NCBI GenBank assembly: GCA_030638625.1
Contig: DAOWEE010000214.1
Span: 1 to 9,568 of the forward strand
Source: Methanosarcinales archaeon
GTDB lineage: Archaea; Halobacteriota; Methanosarcinia; Methanosarcinales; Methanocomedenaceae
Direction of reading: 5' to 3'
DNA length: 9,568 nucleotides
Position numbers and translations under genes: made by a program. The notes below the pieces were generated by a model. The model was not told the DNA's origin and searched no databases. It was given only the letters and a program-made list of their open reading frames with translations. Positions 1 to 5,126 of this stretch are shown piece by piece (positions within the stretch are counted from its first letter, which is position 1; every line of letters begins with the position of its first letter).

Positions 1-426
1 TGATTGTATCAATTCCCTGTCAAAATCTTCGAGACTAAAATCCACCCTGGTCTTTTCCTCACTTATCTGGTTGCCTGATATCTGCGCTCCGGTCTCGGTG
101 TGGATGGTGGCTGCCAGAATATGGCTGGCTGTATGGTATTTCATGAACATGTAGCGTCGGTCCCAATCAATGACAGCCTTTACTTTGTCACCGGGGGCCA
201 GTCCGGGTTTTGAGACCTCGTGGCTTATTGCATCACCGAATTTGGCAGCATAAACCACTATGAACTCCTCACCGTTTTTGATAATCTTTCCTGTATCATA
301 GGGCTGGCCTCCTGAGTTGGGATAGAACTGGGTCCTGTCCAGCACCACGAATTTATCCTCCTTCACACTCTCAATAGTGGCTTCGACCTCATTGAGGTAG
401 CAATCTTCAAGATACAGCGCTTCCAT
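1..426 (-). CDS. alaX: AlaX-type alanyl-tRNA editing protein, N-terminal part (runs off the left edge)
   Basis: AlaX proteins are free-standing relatives of the alanyl-tRNA synthetase editing domain. They hydrolyse mischarged Ser- or Gly-tRNA(Ala) in the cytoplasm. The frame is open from ATG at 426 to the window edge, 142 codons without a stop, so the C-terminus is missing. Visible family marks are the glycine-rich segment FYPNSGGQP (residues 34-42) and the zinc-binding HxxxH in YHTASHIL (H98 and H102), preceded by the VIDWDRR segment. The SGGQP motif followed by HxxxH suggests a medium or long AlaX (AlaX-M/L) rather than the short form. It is not a full AlaRS, because no aminoacylation domain precedes it. 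The start has no clear Shine-Dalgarno site. A TATA-like ATTTTATCTAAT lies about 25 nt before it, so the mRNA may be nearly leaderless. The family call is firm; the subtype is inferred. Confidence 0.9.
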   Translation of the reverse strand, partial: MEALYLEDCYLNEVEATIESVKEDKFVVLDRTQFYPNSGGQPYDTGKIIKNGEEFIVVYAAKFGDAISHEVSKPGLAPGDKVKAVIDWDRRYMFMKYHTASHILAATIHTETGAQISGNQISEEKTRVDFSLEDFDRELIQS

Positions 427-446
427 AACAGGATAATCGGCAGACT

Positions 447-458
447 ATTAGATAAAAT
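447..458 (-). promoter_or_regulatory. Possible TATA box of alaX
   Basis: Read on the minus strand the sequence is ATTTTATCTAAT. Its centre is about 27 nt upstream of the alaX ATG, the usual archaeal TATA-to-transcript-start distance, which predicts a leaderless or nearly leaderless mRNA. The surrounding DNA is AT-rich, so chance matches are easy. Confidence 0.4.
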
Positions 459-497
459 TGTTGTTTAGTCAGTTGTGTTAAAAATGTTTGGCACTCA

Positions 498-629
498 TTA
501 ACATTGAGTAGAATTGATTTCACTTCTACTTTCATGCCTATTTGTTTGTGTGACTAAAAAACCTGTACCAATCAAACTTGCCAATATAAATAATACAATA
601 CTGATTTTTCTTTTTGTTAACAGATACAT
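498..629 (-). CDS. Possible 43-aa small membrane-anchored peptide
   Basis: A short frame opens with ATG at 629 and stops with TAA at 498. The N-terminus MYLLTKRKIS is basic and is followed by one hydrophobic stretch of about 17 residues (VLFILASLIGTGFLV). The tail is polar, HESRSEINSTQC, ending in cysteine. This is the layout of a signal anchor or a small secreted peptide. The start is 18 bp after the stop of the preceding hydrophobic gene on the same strand, so co-transcription is plausible. No convincing Shine-Dalgarno site precedes the ATG. The basic-then-hydrophobic-then-polar order favours a real gene, but in AT-rich DNA a 43-codon frame can occur by chance. No function can be assigned. 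Confidence 0.4.
   Translation of the reverse strand: MYLLTKRKISIVLFILASLIGTGFLVTQTNRHESRSEINSTQC
555..562 (-). terminator. Oligo-T tract, possible termination or pausing site
   Basis: On the minus strand there is a run of six T (positions 561-556) in GGTTTTTTAGTC, downstream of the 648-863 gene. Archaeal RNA polymerase can terminate at T-rich tracts without a hairpin. If the 43-aa frame is real, this tract lies inside it, which weakens the terminator reading. Confidence 0.2.
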
Positions 630-647
630 AAGGACAACTTAAAAATA

Positions 648-863
648 TCATTTCATCCAACCCCATTCACGATTATAAATTGAAATTATTGCTGTTAGAC
701 TTATTGTCAATAAAGCAAGTTTGTAAACATCTCTAAAATAAGCAATTGAAATTAATGACGCAATTGCTATTCTAAAAATTACTGAAAGATATATTTGTAA
801 AATGGGACCGCCGAGAAAATTTACCAGATTGCTTATACTTCCAGTCATTATAGAAATTGTCAT
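648..863 (-). CDS. Small hydrophobic membrane protein, probably the 3' part of a frameshifted gene
   Basis: From the only ATG in this frame (863) the product is 71 aa with about two membrane helices, ending in NREWGWMK. I do not recognise the family. The frame is open well upstream of this ATG, back to a stop near 998, and the extra codons read as strongly hydrophobic protein (for example LILIETLILLILVTLYYY and IIPIITIVYFSSIFL). In another frame, an ATG at 1017, 16 bp after the stop of the preceding gene, starts MIIVRLKINL and stops at 985-987. Joining the two by a one-base shift near 985-998 gives a protein of about 118 aa with roughly four helices, similar in size and layout to its upstream neighbour. 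The intact 71-aa version has no visible Shine-Dalgarno site. The gene is therefore either a recent pseudogene, a sequencing error in an A/T run, or a short gene starting at 863. Confidence 0.5.
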   Translation of the reverse strand: MTISIMTGSISNLVNFLGGPILQIYLSVIFRIAIASLISIAYFRDVYKLALLTISLTAIISIYNREWGWMK

Positions 864-1033
864 CAGAAAGATCGAACTAAAATAAACTATTGTGATGATG
901 GGGATTATTGGACATGCTATTTTGTAATAATATAATGTGACTAATATAAGAAGAATTAGGGTTTCAATTAAAATTAATGCAATTTTATAGATTAATTTTC
1001 AGTCTTACAATTATCATCGAAAACGTTACAATT

Positions 1034-1459
1034 TCATTGTTCATAACCAATTCCTCTTTTAATCCACCATTTCAAAATTAAGTCCGCAGTTTCTGCATAT
1101 ATCACTATTAGCGTTCCAATCATGAAAAATACTACAAAACCATTTCTGAGATCAATTCTGATGTCAAAAAATCCGGGTAGACTTAAGATGATAAATACGA
1201 TGTACCAGATTAATTTTGTAGATCTGCCATTTGAAAATCTTTTTCCTGCGATGCCACCCATGATCGCAAAAAATAAAACCAGTAATATAAAATAAGCTAT
1301 GAATTCATTTAATGTTATTTCTTGAATGAAAAGTGTATTAACTGCCATCAGTCTAATGGCTAGATAAATAAAAATTAAAACTGTACCTAATAATATGCCG
1401 CCCTTGATTCCTCTAATTAATATAAATAATTCTTTGTTTTCTATTATTTTAACATTCAA
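1034..1459 (-). CDS. Four-helix integral membrane protein of unknown function
   Basis: The product is 141 aa with about four membrane segments, near residues 18-40, 52-72, 83-97 and 107-128. A basic loop lies between the second and third (GKRFSNGRSTK) and a basic, aromatic tail at the end (LKWWIKRGIGYEQ). I do not recognise a family. The start is TTG at 1459. A purine-rich GGAAGGG lies 7 nt upstream, and no in-frame ATG exists before the frame closes within the hairpin at 1487-1511. The gene follows the secreted-protein gene on the same strand and precedes the second hydrophobic gene by 16 bp, which suggests an operon. Base composition is distinctly AT-rich compared with the tad and srp54 genes, consistent with an accessory or transferred segment. 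Confidence 0.7.
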   Translation of the reverse strand: MNVKIIENKELFILIRGIKGGILLGTVLIFIYLAIRLMAVNTLFIQEITLNEFIAYFILLVLFFAIMGGIAGKRFSNGRSTKLIWYIVFIILSLPGFFDIRIDLRNGFVVFFMIGTLIVIYAETADLILKWWIKRGIGYEQ

Positions 1460-1481
1460 ATTATAACCCTTCCATAAATAA

Positions 1482-1520
1482 AGAATTGACCTTATCTAAA
1501 AGATAAGGTCACAAAATTCT
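1482..1520 (-). terminator. Strong hairpin just after the secreted-protein gene; terminator or attenuator
   Basis: A perfect 11-bp inverted repeat, TGACCTTATCT (1487-1497) and AGATAAGGTCA (1501-1511), has a 3-nt loop. An outer AGAATT/AATTCT pair (1482-1487 and 1515-1520) could extend the stem across a short asymmetric bulge. It begins 3 nt after the stop codon at 1523. On the minus strand it is followed by T-rich sequence (ATTCTTTATTTATGG). It may terminate the secreted-gene transcript, partly insulate the downstream membrane-protein genes, or protect the mRNA 3' end. The hairpin itself is directly visible; the role is inferred. Confidence 0.65.
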
Positions 1521-1522
1521 AT

Positions 1523-2350
1523 TTATTTGAAATCAATATTAATAGAATCAATTCTTAAATATCCCTTATATTGGCCAAAACTTGGTAAATCTCTATCTGT
1601 AAGTGCATCTGAAGCTCCTTCACCATAAACTAAGGATGAAGCACTTGTTTCCACTTGTATATACATAATGTAGTTGTGACCTGATTCAAGATAAACATTT
1701 TGAGTAGAACTGAATGTTTGATCTTTCGTTTCTCCTCCTGGGAATGCTGTTCCCGACCAATGATATATTTGTCTTGTACTTTTTATATTATTTGATGTCG
1801 TATCAAACAATATTGCATTAACAGTCATTTCAGAAGCAGCAGCACCCCCAACTAATGTTAGAGTTTTTTGCCATCCATTTATTGTAATATCAGCCTGTTG
1901 ACCTCCAGTCCCTGAAACAGAAAACTCTTTTCCTATTTGTGCCCATCCCCATGACTGCCCCGCACCCAGAGTTGCACGACTTGTAGCTTCTGCTTTTCTT
2001 TCAGATGTATAATAGTCAGCATCACTGCTGGCAGTTCCCCATCCACTGTTATCTTTGTTTCCCCAATCTGTTGTAGAAAAAGTCGTATCAGTACCCTTCG
2101 GGACTTCAGTAAATGCATTTATTGACATTTCAGGATTATTGTCAAGTATTTGATTTTTAGATTTCTCCAAAGACTTCCTAATAGAATCCTTCATTTCTTT
2201 TTTGGAATCTTTTTGAAACTTCTCTAATTGCCTCTTTTCTTCTTCTGTAACAACTTGGTCACCTTCTGCACTCACTGTCGATACAAACGCCATGCTTACA
2301 ATCAGCATCACTGCAAGCACCGCGCCTAATTTCATACCTTTACTTTTCAT
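1523..2350 (-). CDS. Secreted protein of unknown function with N-terminal signal peptide
   Basis: The product is 275 aa. Residues 1-28 form a signal peptide: a basic MKSKGMK, a hydrophobic core GAVLAVMLIVSMAFV and a likely signal peptidase I site at VSA|EG. Residues 35-68 are highly charged (EEEKRQLEKFQKDSKKEMKD) and probably helical or coiled. Residues 90-275 are rich in Ser, Thr, Gly and aromatics, with alternating patterns such as YIMYIQVETSA and YLRIDSINIDF typical of a beta-sandwich. There is no C-terminal membrane anchor or PGF-CTERM-like tail, so it is probably released or held non-covalently. It recalls a diffuse group of archaeal and bacterial secreted proteins with GHxYxxYxxVETSA near the C-terminus, but I cannot name a family. 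An ATG at 2377 is in frame, but GGAGG at 2361-2365 lies 10 nt before the ATG at 2350, which I therefore chose. The leader before it is unusually structured. Confidence 0.8.
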   Translation of the reverse strand: MKSKGMKLGAVLAVMLIVSMAFVSTVSAEGDQVVTEEEKRQLEKFQKDSKKEMKDSIRKSLEKSKNQILDNNPEMSINAFTEVPKGTDTTFSTTDWGNKDNSGWGTASSDADYYTSERKAEATSRATLGAGQSWGWAQIGKEFSVSGTGGQQADITINGWQKTLTLVGGAAASEMTVNAILFDTTSNNIKSTRQIYHWSGTAFPGGETKDQTFSSTQNVYLESGHNYIMYIQVETSASSLVYGEGASDALTDRDLPSFGQYKGYLRIDSINIDFK

Positions 2351-2360
2351 ATTCTTATTT

Positions 2361-2365
2361 CCTCC
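2361..2365 (-). promoter_or_regulatory. Shine-Dalgarno site that decides the start of the secreted-protein gene
   Basis: GGAGG on the minus strand lies 10 nt before ATG 2350. It falls inside the nine-codon extension that would result from starting at ATG 2377, so the downstream start is favoured. The site is complementary to CCUCC at 2381-2385, 15 nt upstream on the same RNA. Confidence 0.75.
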
Positions 2366-2522
2366 ATATTCATTCATCTCGGAGGCAAAACAAGTAAGCT
2401 TTAAGTATATTCAAACCCAACCTTATTTTGCCTTCGGGCATAGTGGGGTTTCGGCCTGTTCTTTACCGAAATGGACCTAAACCCCACCCTTCTTTTCATG
2501 TACTTGATGGTTTAATCAGTAC
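2361..2522 (-). promoter_or_regulatory. Structured 5' leader, candidate translational switch
   Basis: Read as minus-strand RNA, 5' to 3': hairpin GUACUGAU/AUCAAGUAC (2522-2500, one bulge); a 9-bp repeat GUGGGGUUU/AAACCCCAC (2487-2443) with alternative inner pairing UUUCGG/CCGAAA; a small hairpin UGCC-CGAA-GGCA (2440-2429); a 12-bp helix AGGCAAAAUAAG (2433-2422) with CUUGUUUUGCCU (2394-2383); and an anti-SD CCUCC (2385-2381) matching the SD GGAGG (2365-2361). The small hairpin and the 12-bp helix share the GGCA bases. The 12-bp helix and the anti-SD pairing share the CCU bases. Formation of one therefore releases the next. The single non-Watson-Crick pair in the 12-bp helix is U-G only in minus-strand RNA (it is A-C on the other strand), as expected if this strand is the functional RNA. 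I do not recognise a known riboswitch consensus. Confidence 0.5.
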
Positions 2523-2546
2523 AACAAAGCATATCCACTTGAACTG

Positions 2547-2552
2547 TATAAA
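2547..2552 (-). promoter_or_regulatory. Proximal TATA-box candidate for the secreted-protein gene
   Basis: TTTATA on the minus strand (context ATGTTTATACAG). A start about 25 nt downstream would fall near 2522-2525, exactly before the first leader hairpin, giving a leader of roughly 170-175 nt. This fit makes it slightly preferable to the stronger but more distant TATA candidate at 2611-2622. Confidence 0.4.
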
Positions 2553-2610
2553 CATTTTGTTTTTTTTTCATATATTGTTTTCCTTGTGTTGGTGCTAATT
2601 TAGAAGTATG

Positions 2611-2622
2611 TATATATAAATA
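2611..2622 (-). promoter_or_regulatory. Distal TATA-box candidate
   Basis: TATTTATATATA on the minus strand is a good archaeal TATA element and lies directly after a T6 tract that could end yjbQ transcription. If used, the transcript would start near 2590 and the leader would be about 240 nt. The element also reads as TATATATAAATA on the plus strand, but no plus-strand gene follows. Confidence 0.4.
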
Positions 2623-2636
2623 CCATCTGTTAATCG

Positions 2637-2642
2637 AAAAAA
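2637..2642 (-). terminator. T6 tract downstream of yjbQ, possible terminator
   Basis: Six consecutive T on the minus strand, in GAATTTTTTCG, between yjbQ and the next promoter elements. T-runs of this kind are typical archaeal termination signals. The stretch from 2643 to 2814 holds no convincing gene. It contains a 10-bp palindrome ATCATATGAT (2758-2767) and a near-palindrome ACCTGTACTGGT (2779-2790) of unknown meaning. Confidence 0.35.
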
Positions 2643-2814
2643 TTCACTGATGTAAACATGCCTTTAGATAGCTCCCAAGAAGTTTACAGACACTCAACTA
2701 AAATCCTTTCGAAATAGCACTAACATGTCCAGAGTAAAGGAACACGTAAATCGTTGTATCATATGATTTCATGACTATACCTGTACTGGTTACCTGACAC
2801 TTTCCCCCACCCTT

Positions 2815-3213
2815 TCATTCCTGCCCAATCACGGTCACATCCACACTCCTATGCCTGGGTCCGTCCAGTTCAGCAAAAAAAATGCGCTGCCAGGTACCCA
2901 GCACCAGTTTTCCATCAATTACGGGAATTGACTCACTGGAACCAAGCATTACAGCCTTCAGGTGTGCATCAGCATTGTTATCTATCCTGTCATGACCGTA
3001 ACCTGCCAAAGGAGGAATGAGCCGTTCAAGCAGGTTCAGGATATCAGAGCAAAGACCTGGTTCATTTTCGTTTAATATGATTGACGTGGTAGTATGCCGG
3101 GTACTCACCACGCATATACCGCTTTGTACGCTGCTGTCCCTTACCAGTTCCTCTACCCGTGTAGTGATGTCAAGTAACTCTACACGTGAAACTGTATTGA
3201 CGTCCAAAGCCAT
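2815..3213 (-). CDS. yjbQ: YjbQ/UPF0047 family protein (reported secondary thiamine-phosphate synthase)
   Basis: The product is 132 aa, the usual length for this single-domain, cytosolic, trimeric family, and looks complete. Conserved blocks are all present: GICVVSTRHTTTSIILNENE (residues 32-51, with H40 and E51), GYGHDRIDNNADAHL (71-85, with H74, D75 and H84), the GSSESIPV segment, and LGTWQRIFFAELDGPR (105-120). Some members have weak thiamine-phosphate synthase activity, but the physiological role is uncertain, and no thiamine genes lie nearby. I chose ATG 3213. It matches the family's N-terminus and has AGGTG just upstream, which fits the 16S tail although spacing is short. A TTG at 3225 would add four residues. 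A TATA-like AATATATATAAG lies about 30 nt upstream, so the leader is very short. Confidence 0.9.
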   Translation of the reverse strand: MALDVNTVSRVELLDITTRVEELVRDSSVQSGICVVSTRHTTTSIILNENEPGLCSDILNLLERLIPPLAGYGHDRIDNNADAHLKAVMLGSSESIPVIDGKLVLGTWQRIFFAELDGPRHRSVDVTVIGQE

Positions 3214-3240
3214 GCACCTGAACAAAATGTCACTATAGTC

Positions 3241-3251
3241 TTATATATATT
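3241..3251 (-). promoter_or_regulatory. TATA box of yjbQ, overlapping the stop of the upstream gene
   Basis: AATATATATAA on the minus strand spans the last codons and TAA of the 3241-3645 gene. Its distance of about 25-35 nt to the yjbQ start predicts a leader of only a few nucleotides. It implies yjbQ can be transcribed independently of the membrane-protein gene. Confidence 0.5.
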
Positions 3252-3645
3252 GTAGTTTGTAGGACGCGAAATTCAATGTTATCATGCTTACTATCATGCA
3301 GGCTGATAATGAATACAACACTGTATCCATAGGCATGGTGTTAAGCCCGCCGTTGGCCAAGAACAGGATACCGCCTACCACAGACATGACAATAAAAGTT
3401 ATACCCATAGATGCAACTGCTCCGCCTACTAACGACCATGGATGTTCGGCGCCCCTTCTCTCAAAGAACACAGAACCCATTATGAAACCAATTGCAAATA
3501 CCAGGAAAATTACCGGTGCCGGTAGTGGAAGTCCTGTTTCGAACAGATACATTATACCAAGCGCAACCGCAATCATGGTAAAGGACATACCAAGCACAGT
3601 AGCCAGAGTCTGTAAAAAGTAATTATCTAAAGCTATTCTAATCAT
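3241..3645 (-). CDS. Four-helix membrane protein of unknown function
   Basis: The product is 134 aa with about four hydrophobic segments, near residues 10-35, 41-61, 72-97 and 107-127. A short charged loop FERRGAEHP lies between the second and third helices. I do not recognise a named family. Its base use is like the srp54 and yjbQ genes rather than the AT-rich region to the left, so it is likely a resident chromosomal gene. The ATG at 3645 is well supported: GGAGG lies 5 nt upstream, and the overlapping ATG 4 nt earlier in another frame ends after three codons. A TATA-like TGATATATTTTAATT (3669-3683) precedes it. No function is implied by the neighbours. Confidence 0.75.
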   Translation of the reverse strand: MIRIALDNYFLQTLATVLGMSFTMIAVALGIMYLFETGLPLPAPVIFLVFAIGFIMGSVFFERRGAEHPWSLVGGAVASMGITFIVMSVVGGILFLANGGLNTMPMDTVLYSLSACMIVSMITLNFASYKLQYI

Positions 3646-3668
3646 CCATCCCTCCGAAATTAAATCTT

Positions 3669-3683
3669 TGAATTAAAATATAT
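3669..3683 (-). promoter_or_regulatory. TATA-like promoter element of the 3241-3645 gene
   Basis: TGATATATTTTAATT on the minus strand, about 30 nt before the ATG at 3645 and followed by the GGAGG site. It lies between the T6 tract after srp54 and the gene, as expected for an independent transcription unit. Confidence 0.4.
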
Positions 3684-3710
3684 CAAAAGGTGTATTTATC
3701 ATTTTCCCTG

Positions 3711-3716
3711 AAAAAA
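3711..3716 (-). terminator. T6 tract after srp54, likely terminator
   Basis: Six consecutive T on the minus strand, in ATGTTTTTTCAG, 25 nt beyond the srp54 stop codon. This is a typical archaeal oligo-T termination signal, and a new promoter element follows it. Confidence 0.45.
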
Positions 3717-3740
3717 CATGCAGGAATCCATGAAACACAC

Positions 3741-5069
3741 TTATGCGCCCATTTTTTTCATCATCTTCTGGATATTGAACTTCCCACCACGCAATCCCTT
3801 AAATGCCTGCTGCATCATTTTATGTTGCTTGAGTAAAAGTCTGACATCCTCAGGAGACGTCCCTGAACCCATAGCAATCCTTTTAGTCCTGCTGCTGCCT
3901 ACTACCTTAGGCTCTTCCAGTTCTTTCTCATTCATGCTGTCCATGATGACCTTGAACTTCTTTAGCGTAGTCTCTGTGGTCTGGTACTGCTCCTCTGAGA
4001 TGTCCGTACCCTTAGGAAGCATCGGAAGACCAGGCATCATCTGCATAATCTGCTTAAGCGGCCCCATCTTGTTCATGGCTTCCATCTGCTTGTACATGTC
4101 TTTCAAGGTAAATTTACCCTTCATCATGTTCTCAACATCGAACTCTTCTTCAGCCATGGCTTCCTGTGCACGCTCGACAAGGCTCTTGATATCACCCATG
4201 CCTAAAAGCCTGGATATGAACCGGTCAGGTTCGAACTTCTCAAAATCGTCAGGTCTCTCACCAGTACCGATATATGCAATTGACGTACCGGTCTCGGATA
4301 CAGCTGAAAGTGCACCACCGCCCTTAGCAGTACCATCCAGTTTACTAATCACTACTCCGGTGATGCCTATGGATTGGTTGAACACCTTAGCCTGTTCACT
4401 TGCCTGCTGACCCAGTGCCGCATCTATCACAAGTAGCTTATGGTCAGGACTGGATACTGCATGAATTTGCTCCATTTCCAGAATCAGGTCATCTTCCATA
4501 GCATGCCGGCCAGCCGTGTCAATAATCAATACATCGTGCTTACCCACAGCATCCATGCCACGCTTGACAACGGCAACTGCATCCTTATTGTCCTTCTCAC
4601 CATAGAACGTCACATTCAACCGGTCACATAACGTACTTAACTGTTCATAGGCGCCAGGTCTGTACGTATCAGCGCAAATCACTGCCGGTTTTAATCCTTT
4701 TCGCTGGAAAAACCTGGCAAGTTTTGAAGTGGTAGTGGTCTTTCCGCTACCTTGGAGTCCCACCATCATTATCTTCTGTCCCGTAAGCTTCACATCAGTC
4801 CCGGCACCCATTATATTAATTAGTTCCTGGTACACGATATTTATCACATGTTCACGAGGACTCATACCTGTGGGAACATCTTCCTTCAACGACCGATTCT
4901 TAATCGTCGTGGATAACTCCATCACCAGTTTAACATTGACATCCGACTGCAGCAGTGCACGCTGTATTTCTTTAACCGCATCTCCCACAACCCTTTCATC
5001 AATTCTGCCAGCCCCGGCTAACTTTTTCAGGGTATTCTGTAATGAGCTTCCCAGTTTATCCAGTACCAT
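3741..5069 (-). CDS. srp54: Signal recognition particle 54 kDa protein (SRP54 GTPase)
   Basis: SRP54 binds signal sequences of nascent proteins and SRP 7S RNA, then docks with FtsY at the membrane through paired GTPases. The 442-aa length is normal and the gene looks intact. Residues 1-90 are the N-domain four-helix bundle. The G-domain shows G1 GLQGSGKT (104-111), DTYRPGA (134-140), G3 DTAGR (184-188), G4 SKLDG (242-246), the GTAKGGGALSA segment (247-257) and GTGERPDDFEKF (268-279). From about 298 on is the methionine-rich M-domain (YKQMEAMNKMGPLKQIMQMM), with the RNA-binding SGTSPEDVRLLLKQHKMM region (402-419). G4 has Ser where TKxD is usual, a mild change. The ATG at 5069 has AGGAAGGT upstream. 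The gene starts 57 bp after the pilus operon and may have its own weak promoter or be read through. Confidence 0.97.
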   Translation of the reverse strand: MVLDKLGSSLQNTLKKLAGAGRIDERVVGDAVKEIQRALLQSDVNVKLVMELSTTIKNRSLKEDVPTGMSPREHVINIVYQELINIMGAGTDVKLTGQKIMMVGLQGSGKTTTTSKLARFFQRKGLKPAVICADTYRPGAYEQLSTLCDRLNVTFYGEKDNKDAVAVVKRGMDAVGKHDVLIIDTAGRHAMEDDLILEMEQIHAVSSPDHKLLVIDAALGQQASEQAKVFNQSIGITGVVISKLDGTAKGGGALSAVSETGTSIAYIGTGERPDDFEKFEPDRFISRLLGMGDIKSLVERAQEAMAEEEFDVENMMKGKFTLKDMYKQMEAMNKMGPLKQIMQMMPGLPMLPKGTDISEEQYQTTETTLKKFKVIMDSMNEKELEEPKVVGSSRTKRIAMGSGTSPEDVRLLLKQHKMMQQAFKGLRGGKFNIQKMMKKMGA

Positions 5070-5126
5070 GTTGACCTTCCTATCGAAATTAGATGTTACA
5101 TGTGTTAAAGATAGATAATAACTACC

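Noticed and set aside
493..530. Inverted repeats ACTCA/TGAGT and AGTAGAA/TTCTACT read as a terminator
   Set aside because: The stems are short with loops of 7 and 10 nt in AT-rich DNA, and they overlap the possible 43-aa frame. They are too weak to list as a feature.
2698..2772. 24-codon minus-strand frame in the yjbQ downstream region
   Set aside because: It is short, has no Shine-Dalgarno site or promoter, and shows no signal-peptide-like or other protein-like pattern.
2482..2818. Similar CCCCACCCTT...CAT sequences near 2482-2500 and 2804-2818 as a direct repeat
   Set aside because: The shared part is about 10 bp and C-rich, with different flanks. It is insufficient to claim a repeat or mobile-element end.
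3718..4410. Long plus-strand open frame (230 codons)
   Set aside because: It lies entirely opposite the SRP54 coding region, whose motifs are complete. The plus-strand product is Ser/Pro/Cys-rich without any recognisable domain, so it is a shadow frame.
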